From: Hydractinia symbiolongicarpus
Taxonomy: Eukaryota > Cnidaria > Hydrozoa > Anthoathecata > Hydractiniidae
DNA length: 64,000 nucleotides
Reading direction: 5' to 3'
Assembly (NCBI RefSeq): GCF_029227915.1
Contig: NC_079878.1
Location: forward strand, 13,888,001 to 13,952,000
A program made the translations under genes and the position numbers. Shown in pieces: positions 12,220 to 26,800 of this stretch (the first letter of the stretch is position 1; every line of letters starts with the position of its first letter). Below the pieces are notes generated by a model. The model worked only from the letters and a program-made list of their open reading frames with translations. It made no database searches and was not told the origin of the DNA.

Positions 12220-15200
12220 AGTATTTTTGGGAACAAAAATTATAACATCCGTGTTCTCGCCTCTAGACAATTTTTCTCATGGCTATGGTGTTTTTAAACT
12301 TTACTTTACATACAGGGAATTAGGGTCCCCATGTTTATATTTTCTACACGCAATGCAATATGGATTTGTTCATTCTGACAGCGAGCTTAGAATTTTAAGT
12401 GGATTAAAAATAAATATATTGTTCGCGGTGGTTACACTAATTCGACATAACACGGACGGCGTAAATAAAGAAGAGTAAAACAAGAAGAGTAAAGGGTAAA
12501 ACAAAACGAAACGTAGTTTCCTTGTGTTATTCATACACCCAGCAACAAGCACAGTTAGCAGAGCCTATATCTCTACGACCAAATGCCACAAATAACTTTT
12601 ACATTTACTCACAATAATAAATGACCAGCTAGCTAGCAGTTTGTTTACTGTAAACTCGGTCCAGTTCTCCAGATAAAAATGGTAGCCGTTTTGTCCCGTT
12701 GGTGTTTCCTTTATAATCTGTTATGTTTTATGATTTGTGACATTACCACAAAAGTATAGTTTAAGGCGTTGTCACCATTTAGCCATGGACGAACCTCCCA
12801 CAGATCGATGTCGCAAAAGTCAAAAATGGAATAATTTAAACTAATTAACATTATTGACCCAAAACTTGTTGTCAGGTTTTTTTTGTAAAATTTTTAAAAG
12901 AAAATCAAACTTAGAACAAGCAATAGATAATTTTTTATCCAAAAATTTTGTTTTATATCCTCTGCTAATTCAGAACAAATGTGGTTTATTCGTGTGAGTT
13001 TTAGTAAATAAAAAGAACAAATGAGTCTACGTTAGCCCTTGATGTCGCACAACAATAGTTGATATAAAATTTTTTTACCTTTTAAATTCACCATTCTGTT
13101 TCTCTTTTTTCTAACTCAGAAAATAGCAGCTTGACAGTGTAGTCATAAACTTTACATCTTACATCAACGCGGTATTATTTGTTTAACAAATAGGGTAGGA
13201 CTTTGCGTAAAACACCCTACCCGGTACAAAATTCTTTTCAATAAAACTTCTACTTGCAACATGTAAGTATGATGACAAAGACATCTATCTATTATCATTT
13301 TGAATAAGAGTTAGATAATTCCAACACTTGTGGAACAAGCCGTCACTAAAATTATGTTATAAGTGACAAGCTCTTTTCTGAAGTAATTTTGAAAACAAAA
13401 AACATTTCTGTATTCACGCTTGTACGTTTATGTCATAAAATCATAACTCGGAAGAGATAATGAGATTGTAAATTTTCCTGCTTTCTGATGTTATGCACGT
13501 TTTGTTCAGAGAAACGTTTTGGAAAATTTGCATTTTCTAATGGTGTATAAAAACGGACACGTGTTTTTACTGGAAAGACAAAGATACACTTTTTCAAAAT
13601 TAAAATTCGCAATAGACAGCGGCAAAAATAGCTCTGTAGCTCTCTCAGTATGTATGTGTACAATTTATTCCAACTAATGAAAACCATGCAGGATGGCCTG
13701 ACGCAGTATTTAAACCGTCAAGAGACATAAGGATTGGAGAAGTTAACCAAAGCACAAAAAGGGGTGGGTGAGTGGGTGGGTAGATTGGTTGGTTGGGAGT
13801 TAAAAAGGGGGCCATTCTTGAAAATTGATAGCGGCGTATGTTACTTACATCTATTTCCAACAGTTGAATCCAATTTCACAAGTTTTATGTAAAGACACGC
13901 GTACACGTGCATATGCGCACATAATTTAGACTCGATGTTCTAATTAAAATAATATTGGGAAATCAAGTTGTGTTGAATTGAGAAATACTTAGCAAACAAT
14001 AAATAAATAATGTCTTCATAAAAACCTAAATGAAAAATAGAAGGAACAAATAAATATTGTAAGTTCTGAATGATAATTCAACGTGCGGCATTTTATCACC
14101 AAATCATTAACACAAGCACGTTTCGAAAGAATGCGTTTTTTCCCGAAATAGACCGCAACTATGCATATCTCAACCCTCACTAAAGTAGTTACGGGTAAGA
14201 TTGAAAGAACATATCCTGTTCTGGCATCATTTTACCTACTGACATTATTCATATTAAGAGACCCATCGTAATTTTTCTTACCACCAGGAAATCGGAATAG
14301 CTAAGGTGGGGAGAATTACTCTGGATCTTAAACGAAATTTCTACGCTCAGAATACGGACCGCGCTTTTTTGATTAGTTAATTCTATTGTCTGCTTACGTA
14401 GTCAATATTTGGAAATCCTGTTTTGAGCGCGAATGGTACACTTACCCGAACAAATAGAAATAATTCTTGTATTATTTAATAGGGTAAGATGTCACCACGT
14501 CGAGTTTGTGTTTATTGGTTAATTGTGATTCGGGGTTTGCTTTTAAGAAGGATTTGAATTTTCGCTCTGACATTTGTTTGCGTCTAAGCTTGTGTTTGAG
14601 AAAAACTCAATTTGATATTCTCAAAGAAAGAATTGTTAACTAGGTTATATTTATATCAGTTGGGCAAATCAACCACAAACTCGCGAAACTTGTCCCGGTA
14701 CCCGAGTGGAGTATCAAATTTTTTATAAAAAGGACGTTTTTTGTTAGAAAAATGGGTGCTCCTAAAGATCATATGCGAATATATAAAGAGAAAAAATTAC
14801 TCACCTGTTTCTTCCGGGCAATGTCCACAACTTTTTTTACAAAACAATGCGCGTTACGGAAATTTCATTTCGCGAATTTAAAAACAAAAAAGGTTTTTCT
14901 TCGCAAGCATTTATTTTCTCGAAAATCTAAAATTTTTCACGAGTGTGAAAGACAACTTCGTCCCCAGGGGATCTTGTTCTTTTCTGACCCCGGGACGAAC
15001 CTTTTTCGTCACACCTATCTCATATGACACCTATCAATAAGCGCAGCGCCGATGAGAGACAAAAAGCACTGGGAACGAGGTTGTGTGAAAGACAGTAAAG
15101 GGAAGAGGGTACTTTTGCTATTGAGAAAATCTGACATAAAAATAATTGTTTTTGCAGGATTTTAATTTTTTTTCGTGTGTTACAAAAAATCTAATATTTC

Positions 15201-15790
15201 GCAAGAATTTAATTTCGCGAATTTGAAAAATTTAATTTTTTCGCAAGAATTTGATTTCATAAAATTAATGATAATTCACAAAAATTTCTTACCCTTAAGG
15301 TATCATATTTCCTATTTCATGTATCTTTATTATTCGCGATTTCAGTATTCACACTTTTTTGTTACAAGCAACCCCTTAAAATGTTGTGTCCCATTTGCTA
15401 GCATTCGCTTCAGCCGCATTTTTTTTTTGTATTTTTAGAACAGAGTTGCTGATTTGTGTAAGTATTACTTCATACTTTCTTTTACCCTTGTCATATTTTA
15501 GTAGAGTTTATTAGTATATTCAGTTCTATAATTTTTTAAGTTTTTTGTATTGAAGCATAGTCGTTTATTCTGACCACAATTGAATATAATATAACATTAA
15601 ACTAAACGTGGGAAAAGCGGTCAAAGTAAGAGTTAAAACAGCTAACCACCAGTTTTCACAGAAAGACCAGAGGACCAACAACTCTTTCTCTTTTCTTTCA
15701 AACAACTTATTTAGTACGGTCAGGGCTCAGTATTAAAAACAAAAGAGAAACACCCGAAAGGTGAACGTACAACAATCCTTCTCGCCACAG
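12220..15790. other. Intergenic stretch without recognisable gene
   Basis: I find no exon chain. The content is AT-rich noncoding sequence with a GGGT/GGTT-rich patch near 13760-13795 and two partial copies of the AACCTCGTTCCCAGGG family (about 14956-15003 and 15030-15084). Open frames at 13433-13860 (-) and 14752-15438 (+) do not resemble a family I know. Confidence 0.5.
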
Positions 15791-17100
15791 AGCAATATCG
15801 ACAATATTGGCAGAATTAGGAGAAAAGCAGCAGTATATCGACAGAACTAGCAGAAAAGCAGCAGTATATCGACAAAACTAGCAGAAAACCACCAGCATAT
15901 CGACAGAACTAGCAGAGAAGCAGCAGTATATCGACAGAACTAGCTGAAAAGCAGCAGTATATTGACAGAACTAGCAGAAAAGCAGCAGTATATCGACAGA
16001 ACTAGCTGAAAAGCAGCAGTATATCGACAGAACTAGCTGAAAAGCAGCAGTATATCGACAGAACTAGCAGAAAAGCAGCAGTATATCGACAGAACTAGCA
16101 GAAAAGCAGCAGTATATCGACAGAACTAGCAGAAAAGCAGCAGTATATCGACAGAACTAGCAAAAAAGCAGCAGTATATCGACAGAACTAGCAGAAAAGC
16201 AGCAGTATATCGACAAAATTAGCAGCAGTATATCGACAGAGCTAGCAGAAAACCAGCAGCATATCGACAGAATAAGCAGAAAAGCAGCAGTATATCGACA
16301 GAACTAGCAGAGAAGCAGCAGTATATCGACAGAACTAGCTGAAAAGCAGCAGTATATTGACGGAACTAGCAGAAAAGCAGCAGTATATCGACAGAACTAG
16401 CTGAAAAGCAGCAGTATATCGACAGAACTAGCAGAAAAGCAGCAGTATATCGACAGAACTAGCAGAAAAGCAGCAGTATATCGACAGAACTAGCAGAAAA
16501 GCAGCAGTATATCGACAGAACTAGCAGAAAAGCAGCAGTATATCGACAGAACTAGCAGAAAAGCAGCAGTATATCGACAGAACTAGCAGAAAAGCAGCAG
16601 TATATCGACAGAACTAGCAGAAAAGCAGCAGTATATCGACAGAACTAGCAGAAAAGCAGCAGTATATCGACAAAATTAGCAGCAGTATATCGACAGAGCT
16701 AGCAGAAAAGCAGCAGTATATCGACATAACGACGAGAAAAGCAGCAGTATATCGACAGAACTAGCAGAGAAGCAGCAGTATATCGACAGAACGACGAGAA
16801 AAGCAGCAGTAATCGACAGAACTAGCAGAAAACCAGCAGCATATCGACAGAATAAGCAGAAAACCAGCAGCATATCGACAGAACTAGCAGAGAAGCAGCA
16901 GTATATCGACAGAACTAGCAGAAAACCAGCAGCATATCGACAGAACTAGCAGAAAACCAGCAGCATATCGACAGAACTAGCAGAAAACCAGCAGTATATC
17001 GACTGAACCAGCATAAAAGCAGCAGTATATCGACAGAAATAGCAAAAGAACAGCAGTATATCGACAGAAAGACCAGAAAACCAGCAGTATACCAACTGAA
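15791..17100. repeat. Minisatellite, 31-bp unit, about 40 copies
   Basis: The unit is built from 'agcagaaaagcagcag' plus 'tatatcgacagaact' and repeats head to tail with few substitutions. Common variants are 'aaccagcagca', 'agctgaaaag' and 'acgacgag', plus a few units with internal deletions (e.g. around 16210 and 16672). A higher-order pattern is visible: blocks near 15900-16210 and 16300-16680 carry the same series of variants. The open frames here are repeat artefacts; a 31-bp unit shifts frame each copy. Confidence 0.95.
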
Positions 17101-17869
17101 GGATTAGCCGCAAATGGTCACGACGATTACATCATATAATGAAACATGGGACTTGCTAAACTTACAACCTAAATCGTTATATAACTGGCCCATTTCTTTG
17201 TAATTTTCCTGATGTACACCAGCGTTAATAACTAATAGTTTTGACAAGGTTTATCCACTTGTCTGGTGAGAGGTAATAATTTGCAATTTTCTTCAAAAAA
17301 CCATATCGACCTCTTAAATTACCTAAATTCTGAAACTCGAAAAGTAAAGCTAATACAAAAATATTTTTATGATAATCCTATCAAACTGGTTTGGTGGTTT
17401 CTCTATAGTAAAATTTCAACTCAATATCAAATTTCCTAAAGTTTATCCTTTTTCGATTTTCGCGAAATTGAAGACATAGAAAGCGAAACCATAGCAAAAT
17501 AGCTACTACGACTTAGAAAATTTGATTCTTTTTACTCAATACTTTATATCTTTAAGCTCCTTCTTGTCATGGAAAAAAACTTGTGTTCACAATGTTTCTT
17601 TTCAGCGTACTATTTTTTGATTTTAATTTAAAAAAGAAAAACGGTACGTTTAAATAATGTCGATTATCCGACACCTTAATACGGTAACAAAAACATTTTG
17701 TCGTCTTTACGACAAAAAAACATTACATCCTTGGTTATGTTAATTATATCTAGTTACAATTCGTCATTTATAATGAAGCGACTTTTACCATGTGTATTTC
17801 AAAGCTGCTTGCGATGACTGAATATTCTTCTACAGTCTGCAGAATTGTCAAACATTGTGTATCAAGCCT
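17101..17869. other. 3' flank between minisatellite and FAH stop codon
   Basis: No gene is visible. The stretch would carry the 3' untranslated region and polyadenylation site of the minus-strand FAH gene; I could not place the site confidently. Confidence 0.5.
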
Positions 17870-20800
17870 TTATGATGACAGGGCTGGTAAAACTGTGCCT
17901 GTGCATTCTCCAAAACCGACACGATAACCAATCCCTTGTGCATAGCCCGTCATTACAACGTCATCGCCGTCTTTTAAGAACTTGCGCACTTCACCATTTC
18001 CAATTGATACTTCACGACTACCTTTCCATGACAGCTCAAGCATGCTACCAAACGATTCTTGCTCCTACAATTAATTAAAAAGTAGAAAGGGTTAACAGAA
18101 AGTTCTTTTAGATTTTAAATCAAACACATTTACATCAAAACACAATAAAGAATAGTTTTAACGTCACATTAAAAACAAGGGAAGGGAGGAAAGGAATTGT
18201 TTGCGAGAATTATGTAAAATACGGAATAAAAAATTGCAAATGCCCATTTTTATTGAAATTCGATATTAAAATGGCGAAATAGTAACCTAAGATACCTATT
18301 GTGTTGCTAATATCCTATTTCCAAAGTGAGAAAAAGTGATAGGCAGATTGCAAAGAAGCTTGAATAACATGAAATGCGAAAATAAGGATAGTGAATATTC
18401 GCCTAAGTTTAACAATAGCGGAATTTAGGTTTGTGGATACAAGGCAAATTTGCACTCATTTATTCCGCATTCTTTTCTACTCATTCATTCCTTCCCTTAC
18501 ATACGGTATAATTTCAACATGTATATATCACATTCTAAAATATAAACAATTACTCCCCGATGAAATTACTAAGTTTTTTACGAATATGTTTTGTTGGTAA
18601 CATACCGAGCCGCTAATTGTACCAGAACCCATTAAATCGCCAGGTTGAATGTTACATCCGGTTACAGTATGATGGGCTAATTGCTGTTTAGCCGTCCAGT
18701 ACATATTCTAAAATGATAATATATTTTGCTATGTGACACTGTCGTTGAAGTGTGTTAGATACGCTCTGATTGAGTGTGCAGACATCATACCTTCAGATTC
18801 GACTTACAAACAACACCAGCTTTCTCCCGACCCTCTCCTAAAAGAATCACAATTTAGATTTTAAAGAAATTGAGTTAAAGTTTAGTATATACCAAAAACA
18901 AATCCAAGAGATGATTGTAAAGATACAAATCAAAGATTTTAAAAGTTACCTTTAATGGCAACTTCCAGGTGAACATCAAATCGAAACGGATCATCATGTT
19001 TTAAGTAAGGAAATACTTCAGGTTCCTGAAAATAAATGAAAGAATACAACTCTTAGAGTAAAAAACAATGCTAGAATGGGATGCACACAAAGAATTAAGA
19101 TTTGCTGCAGAATGCTTTGACAGCTGCAGTGAGTAACTTTTAAACTGAAGCTATAAGTTGGAAGAAAAACTTTATACTGAAGAATATCTTAAAATGACAG
19201 TTTTTTATAATATGCTACATTATATAACTCTGTTTTGTGTAAATTTCGGACATCACAAAAATTAACGCAGCATGTTGATAGTTAACATGCATACAATCAT
19301 AAACAAAACGCGACAGTGTAACATGAGTATTTCTCTCACAGGTAGCACGTTTAAGAAAACATAACTTCAACCACAAAATGGCATTACCACCTTCATAAAG
19401 TCACTATTTCAATTGCATCAATAACATAATGAAAGCAATTACAATACGAAAGTTTAGTGCAAATTTAAATGCAATCTCGTTATGAAATATATCACCTATT
19501 TCTTTTTAAATATCGTTCGCCGCGGCTAGACTAAATGACATTTGCTACACGCAAATAATTTAATAACTAATCCAATTGACACTTTGTAATTTTTGAAATA
19601 TGTTAAAAACACTTAAGGTTTATTTTTTAACAAAGAAGCAGTCTTCTGTGGATGGTATATCGTGCGCAGAAACATGCAGATATAACCCACGGCCAATGAC
19701 GCAAGGTAGGAGAAACAATTTTTAGATTTTTGTGGCGAAACATATTAACATATTTTTACAAACAGTCTAAAATAGGGAAAATAATGTCATAACGTACAAA
19801 AAAATAATTGGACAGAACATTCTCATTTTAAATCGTTGTGTAACAAATATTCCTCATAATTTGATCAATTTGTAACCATTCAAACTAACTAACAGTAAGC
19901 TGATTCATTCTTGTGTAACCAAACTCTTAGAAAGTCTGGTAGAATTTTTTTGAAAAGACACCTCAGAAAATTACATCTCTACTTCTAAGGAATTCAGGCT
20001 ATTGACACATGACCACAAACTCAATCACTAACACACCTGTTTCACATTGTCAATTGCAAAAGGCATTAGCGCATCCACCGTGACAATCCAAGGCGAGATG
20101 GTGGTGGCAAAATTCTTCGCTGTAAATGGACCCAGCGGTACGTACTCCCATTTCTGAATGTCACGAGCTATGAAAAATTTAGTATTGATCATGGTATGCT
20201 TGTAACAAGAAAACGCTAGAAAAAAAGTTGTGTTTGTAGAAGCAGAATCCTGCTGAACACACACACACGCACACAAAGCAAACGAAAAAAAAAGGATATT
20301 TACCGCTCCAGTCATTCATAAGAGTGAATCCAAAAATATGTTCATGAGCCTAAAGAAAAAGAAAATAACATATAAAGTATATGTGATGTGGTAAGCGTTA
20401 TTGTCGGGGAGATTGTACTATTTGTAATATTCCGAAAATTGCAAAATTTGCGAAAATTAATCTCGTCAGAAAAGCACGTTTATTTTCCTGAAAAATCAGT
20501 AAATAGTTAACTCAAAGTAGACTTAATCTAATGTATTTTATCTTTGTTTTATTGATACAGAATAATTGTGTTATGGTCCATATAATTAATGTTTGACGGA
20601 GCGCAAACTACGTCAAGATAAATCCCATCGTACTGGCCAGCAACACCACAAGATTAACAGTACTTACATTTGCAGCTGTTATTGGTTCACCTAATTTGTT
20701 GGCTGGTCCACAGAAAAAAGCCTAAAATACCAGAACATATGCAGTTATAAATCCAGTCGTTGATGGTGTGAAAGAAAGTTGGCTTTCCATGTGCGGTAAA

Positions 20801-23800
20801 AATCACATAAAATCTTCCGTTTGCGGCTACTATCGACTCTACCATTTTTACTTGTATATGTATATATAAAAAAAACAGTTGGCCTGTGTTTCTAAAAACT
20901 ATAAAATAAGAAAATATAAAATAAAAAACTATAAAATGGACAGTGTTTCTAAAATTTTCATCAAAATAGATACGAAAGAGGTATTACTTTTAATTTTTAG
21001 ATAACCTATCCCAAAGTTTTATTGAATACCATAACATGCTGTGCATTTTCTTTGTAAAGAAATAACACATGTGTGTCTTTTGTGGACAATAACGTTTCTT
21101 ATCATTTTATTTTCAACGCAGGGGATTTCAGAGACAACTACAACTAACATTTTCAGTCCTCAGACGTGATACGTATGGTTACAACAATCAAAAATATCAA
21201 GAATTGACAAATCAAAATAGAGGCCAGCATGAATGAAAATTAAATTTTCTATCCGACAGTACTCAACTTTGTTAACGTTACAACAGCAGGTGGTCCGAAA
21301 TTGCGCTCAATAACAAAACATTGTCGAAGAAAAATTATAAATATTTTGAGTTCAAGCGTTGACTTATTACATTCGATTCATTAACTTTGCATGTTTTTGC
21401 TTTTTCGAAGATCTATATGCTCATTGCCAATGAATAAATGCGTGGTCACGTACGAAAAAAAAATCACCACAGCGAAAAAAACATCTATTTTATTTCCTTT
21501 GTTTTTCACAAACAATAAGATCGAAGATAAGGCAATTTGTTTTATAAAAAAATTTGCAAATTTTTGTTTCGCCTTTTCTTTTGAAACAAATAGATGGATA
21601 TATTGTTTGTGGATATAAGGGTATATTCAATAAAAAATCATGTAACCGCACAAAGCCCAATTGAAAATCCCTTCTTCAATGTTTGAAACATTAAAACAAA
21701 GAACATGAAAAAAAAAAAAATTGTTTTACTTTTTGCTTTCCATCGATTAAATCGACATCCTGTAAGGGCAAACGCAAATCACGATTGGACGCAGTGAGAT
21801 TAAACACGTGATGTGAAATCATTCACTTGCAGGCTTATTGAACACAAAATACTTTGTTGACATTTTGGCTTTCTGGTTCAATATCTGTTTGGAACTGTTT
21901 GGTGATATTAAACACCACATACCACTGGAACATCCAAATTTGTTGTAAAGTAAAAACCGATGATTTAACATGCATGGCAAGGTATACTTTAACGTATGTG
22001 GAAAACATTACGAGACATACCCACAAACTCTAGATAGATTTCCTGGCACTATATTAGGTACAGAAAAGAAGCGATTGCGTTTAACTTGCCACGCTCAAAA
22101 CATCATCCACCTCAGCTGCTCCACAAGGTGTTTCGACGCCATTTTGTTTTATTATCAATCGAACGGTATACTTTCCAGACCATATGACACAAGTATGGAA
22201 GAGTTTCTCACTGTGTGCTATCAATTTCGAATAGACGAGGAGCGTATTACTTACATACGCGCGAAAGAAGGCTACTTCTTGTCATCGCAACACAGCTCCT
22301 CACAGCTCGCAACAAACTGCCAGTGTCTCTCCAAGATAAGGAAGTTTCTAGACGATCCGCACTATTCTACAGGAGCTTACGTCTACGCGGTCTTGTCACT
22401 GCTACTTATTTTGATATCAACTGTTCTCAACTGCGTCGTGTCCTTGCCGCAGATAACAAGCAAACGCACAAGAAACATCAAGACAGATCCGTGGGTACAA
22501 ACAGAAGCGTGCTTCAACATCCTCTTCGCTCTAGAATTAACCTTACGTTTCGTAGTCTCCGCACAAAAGTTGAAATTCGCAAAAGATTTCTTTAACATCA
22601 TAGATTTTGTAGCTGTGTTCCCATATTTAATAGTAACAGCAGTGACGTCACAAGGCGCTTCTAACGTTGCATTTCTGAAAGCTCTCCGCACTGTTCGCGT
22701 GTTGAGACTTCTTAGATTCTCGAAACACTCGCACACGTTGGACACCGTACTAAGGATCATCGCAAACTGTATGAAAGACTTGATTGTTCTCCTGTTATGT
22801 TTGTTTCTAACGTGTTGCATCTCGGGTAGTTTGGAGTATTTCATTGAAAATCCAACCGATAATAATTTCACCAGCATCCCTCAGTCCATGTGGTGGGCTC
22901 TACAAACAGTTGTATGTCTCGGCTACGGTGATATCGTGCCCAAAACAGATTTTGGAAAGTTCATCGGCATGGTTGTCGCGATATTCGGTGCCGTGACAAT
23001 AACAATTCCCCTGCTATCCTTGGGAGGTCATTATCTTGGAATGTACACAAAAACATTTCGAGTAGCTCTTGGCCCAGACTTAGCGCATGTATGGGAATAT
23101 CCCATAAGAGCTAGACTAACACATTCTAGTGAAATTATTACAGCGAGGAGAAGCGTAGTACGTGGACTTGTAAGTACACCAAGGGATGACACAGTAGACG
23201 AACGGAAGAATATGAATTAGAATCGAGTTGCTTTCTTTATTTCTTCAAAAAATGTTTGTTTTTCACGAAATTCGCGGAATAAAATTTTCACCAATCGCAA
23301 AAAAATAAACTTTCTTAAGAACAATAAGAGATGAGAAACAGTAAAAGTTATTTTTTCAGTTGATTGTGAACCTTATGGCGCTATGCTAGAATTAAGTAAC
23401 CTTTACAAGGAGATAATTGAGATTCTTTAGATTTCGGAAACTGACGATCGCTATTTTTTTGCGAGATAAAACTTTCGCGAATGGTCTTTTTTCTATGTTT
23501 TATGTAGTACGTGGACTTGTAAGTACACTAAGGGATGACACAGTAGACGAACGGAAGAATATGAATTAGAATCGAGTTGATTTCTTTATTTCTTTGAACA
23601 ATGGTAATGAATTTCAAGAACGCTTACCTTGACTGGCACTGCACTGCAGAAATCACACTTCAAAAAATATTATGTTATCGAACAATTTTTGGCTTAACTT
23701 TTAACATCAGTTAAAAAAAACTGTTAGCAACAAAATTATGTTTGTCTTTGACACATTGTCTTTCACAATAGTAAGTCAATTCAAACTAAACACGTTCTTG

Positions 23801-26800
23801 TGCGAAAAAAGAAAGGTATTGGTTTAGAACAGGAGGCTAACTAAACAATTAAATTTACGATATGAGGCAAATTCATTTCTTCGACTGTGTTTGAAGATTT
23901 AAAAAAACTTAATTTTAATACCCCTAAGTCGACGAGGCTATAAATATAACAACGAATAGAAAATGAAGAGATGCGTTACTTACCATTTCTAGTTCAAAAT
24001 CCATAATTTTGCAAGCTCCAAATACTGGTGGTTTAGCTAAGGTAAGAAAAATAAATTTAATTGGTACATGAAGCAGTAGTCTTTAGCAATGTAAACATGT
24101 GGATTTTTTGGCGTTTAACCAATTTTAAAAGTATCAGTAATATAAAAAAAAAAAATTAGATGAAAAAAATTAATATAAAAATGTAAGTGAGCAGCAAGAT
24201 AAATAAAAAAATATAATTTTTCGTAATTGGGCCCAACCCTTGAAATAAATATGAGCACAAAAAAGGTGAAAATAATTTAAAATAACGTACTGTCATCTGA
24301 TCGCGATTGTCCACATGGTCTACGTACAGGTGTACCGGAGACAACAACTGAAGAGGCTCTCCCATGGTATCCAACTGGAAGATACAACCTTTGTGGAAAA
24401 TAGTTCACGTTGTAGAGGTGAAAGTAAAAAAGTAAAGAAAGAAATAGGAAAGGATACTACAATATATATATATAAATAAACCAAACAAACCAAATAAAAT
24501 TAATAAGAATATAGTTTGTAATTTCTTTAAATTAAAGAGGTATCTTTTTGTAAAATTTGAACCTAATATGATGTCTAGTGGCTATAACTCGTTATCACTC
24601 AACTTTGAAATATTAAAATAGAGGATAGAATGATGAGGTAGCAAGTGGCCAGAAATCGGATTTAAATTGAAAGAATGTTGGTAAAAGAAAGGATAAATTA
24701 TCGGGGTTTTCAAAAAACGGTTGCAGAGTTATAAGAGTTAAACATATGCCAACGCTTACCAGTTCGGCATGAGTGCATTTTCTTTTCCTCTAAACATAGT
24801 ACCAACATTAGTAGCATGCTCTCTTGAAGAATAAAAGTCGGTGTAGTCACCTAAAAAGTAACATAACATATGAGAATACGTTGAACAACCGTTAGCACAT
24901 TTTCTAGTTTAAATTTTTAATGCATTACCATTGTAGGTTTTAAATTATAGCATTAATTTGGAATCAACTAATCCCTTATAAATTAATGCAAAACTAGTTA
25001 AAAGAACCAGGAAAAAAATCTAATTAGTCAGAAGAACAAGATTAATGATTTTAATGATGTCAGCCATGCAATAGTAAACAAAGTTTTAGGTGCAATGCAA
25101 TGGCTTCACTAATTGACAATCTTGCAGTAATGCTTAAATAGCCGATTAATAAATTTAGATGAAAAAAAGATCTCCTTTGGAAAGTTGAATTTTGGAATGG
25201 TTTGGTATTTTCAGTCGCACACAAACTTATAGCCTAGTAATATAATAAATATACAAAAATAAAATGTGATTCTGCTGCATACTGAACTAAACTGACTGAC
25301 TTATAACTGTGACAAGGCTTTGTTTTAACTATATGTACATACCTATTTTTGCTGGAAGGTGCATCTGAACTTTACTTCTTGGAATTAATGCTCTGTAAAT
25401 TTAGACAAATATTTTTAACAAGAGATTTGGCAAAGCTTAAGTTCAGATTTTTACAACGTAGCTGAAAAAAAACAAAAAAATTGTACCATAGCCTAAATAA
25501 AAATGCCCAAAAAATGCTGGCATTTTGGCCTGAAAATACAACACACAACATTTTATATTGTAATAGAACAGATTTTTTGATGAAAATGTTGATTAAATCA
25601 TTACATTATATTTTAACTTGGGAATTATTTATCAAAAAACCAAATAAAGGCTGATAACTGAAGTGTAAACAAGTCAGCCTGGCGTATCAAAATTTTAACA
25701 AGGAAAAATATAAATGCAGCTGTATCATAATGTTCATAAGAACAAAGCAAAAATTATGAATGCTGAAAGCAAACAAAAACAATGCTTTATGTTGTGAACA
25801 GAATTCTCCAATGAGTGACAGACAGCATCTACTATTAGCATATCATTTATGCATTGTATATGTTGTGAACAGAATTCTCCAATGAGTGACAGACAGCATC
25901 TACTATCAGCATATCATTTATGCATTGTATATGTTGTGAACAGAATTCTCCAATGAGTGACAGACAGCATCTACTATCAGCATATCATTTATGCATTGTA
26001 TATGTTGTGAACAGAATTCTCCAATGAGTGACAGACAGCATCTACTATCAGCATATCATTTATGCATTGTATATGTTGTGAACAGAATTCTCCAATAAGT
26101 GAAAGACAGCATCTACTATCAGCATATCATTTATGCATTGTATATGTTGTGAACAGAATTCTCCAATAAGTGAAAGACAGCATCTACTATTAGCATATCA
26201 TTTATGCATTGTATATGTTGTGAACAGAATTCTTCAATAAGTGACAGACAGCATCTACTATCAGCATATCATTTATGCATTGTATATGTTGTGAACAGAA
26301 TTCTCCAATGAGTGACAGACAGCATCTACTATTAGCATATCATTTATGCATTGTATAAGCACACAACAAAATGCTTTGCATAATTATGTCACCATAATTA
26401 GGGCTTTACCAAAAAATTGTATACACAGGGGTGGAAATAACATCTGATTATCAAAGATGGCAAAATCACATTTTGTGATTGCAGTTGTTATAATTATGCT
26501 ATTGTTGTATAACTTGTCATATTTATGTTTTATTATTTTGACCCTTGTGTCGTGTAATTTCAGCTTCAATAAATTTCATATTCAAGTTAAAACAACTTTG
26601 TTACATGGCAATGTTAGGCCCTTTATAAGATATCTTTGAAACCTTAGTCCACTAACTTATTAAAAAAAAATGGATATAATAACCAATAAATATTCAATAT
26701 AACCAATATACTGTTGGAGAGTATAAATGCAAGTTATTTTATTTAAATACAACACAATGCACAATTTTGTGTAATTTCAAAACTAACGAAATGTTTTAGT

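Noticed and set aside
16676-16873. Cys/Leu-rich 65-codon open frame
   Set aside because: It is the 31-bp minisatellite read on the minus strand; the repetitive protein is an artefact.
15791-17100. CRISPR-like array of repeats
   Set aside because: The 31-bp units are contiguous, with no unique spacers and no cas genes. This is a eukaryotic minisatellite. The 71-bp and 11-bp arrays were rejected for the same reason.
22383-22877. 164-codon open frame on the minus strand
   Set aside because: It is the antisense shadow of the Kv channel coding region, with no family features of its own. The same applies to the plus-strand frame at 22215-22595.
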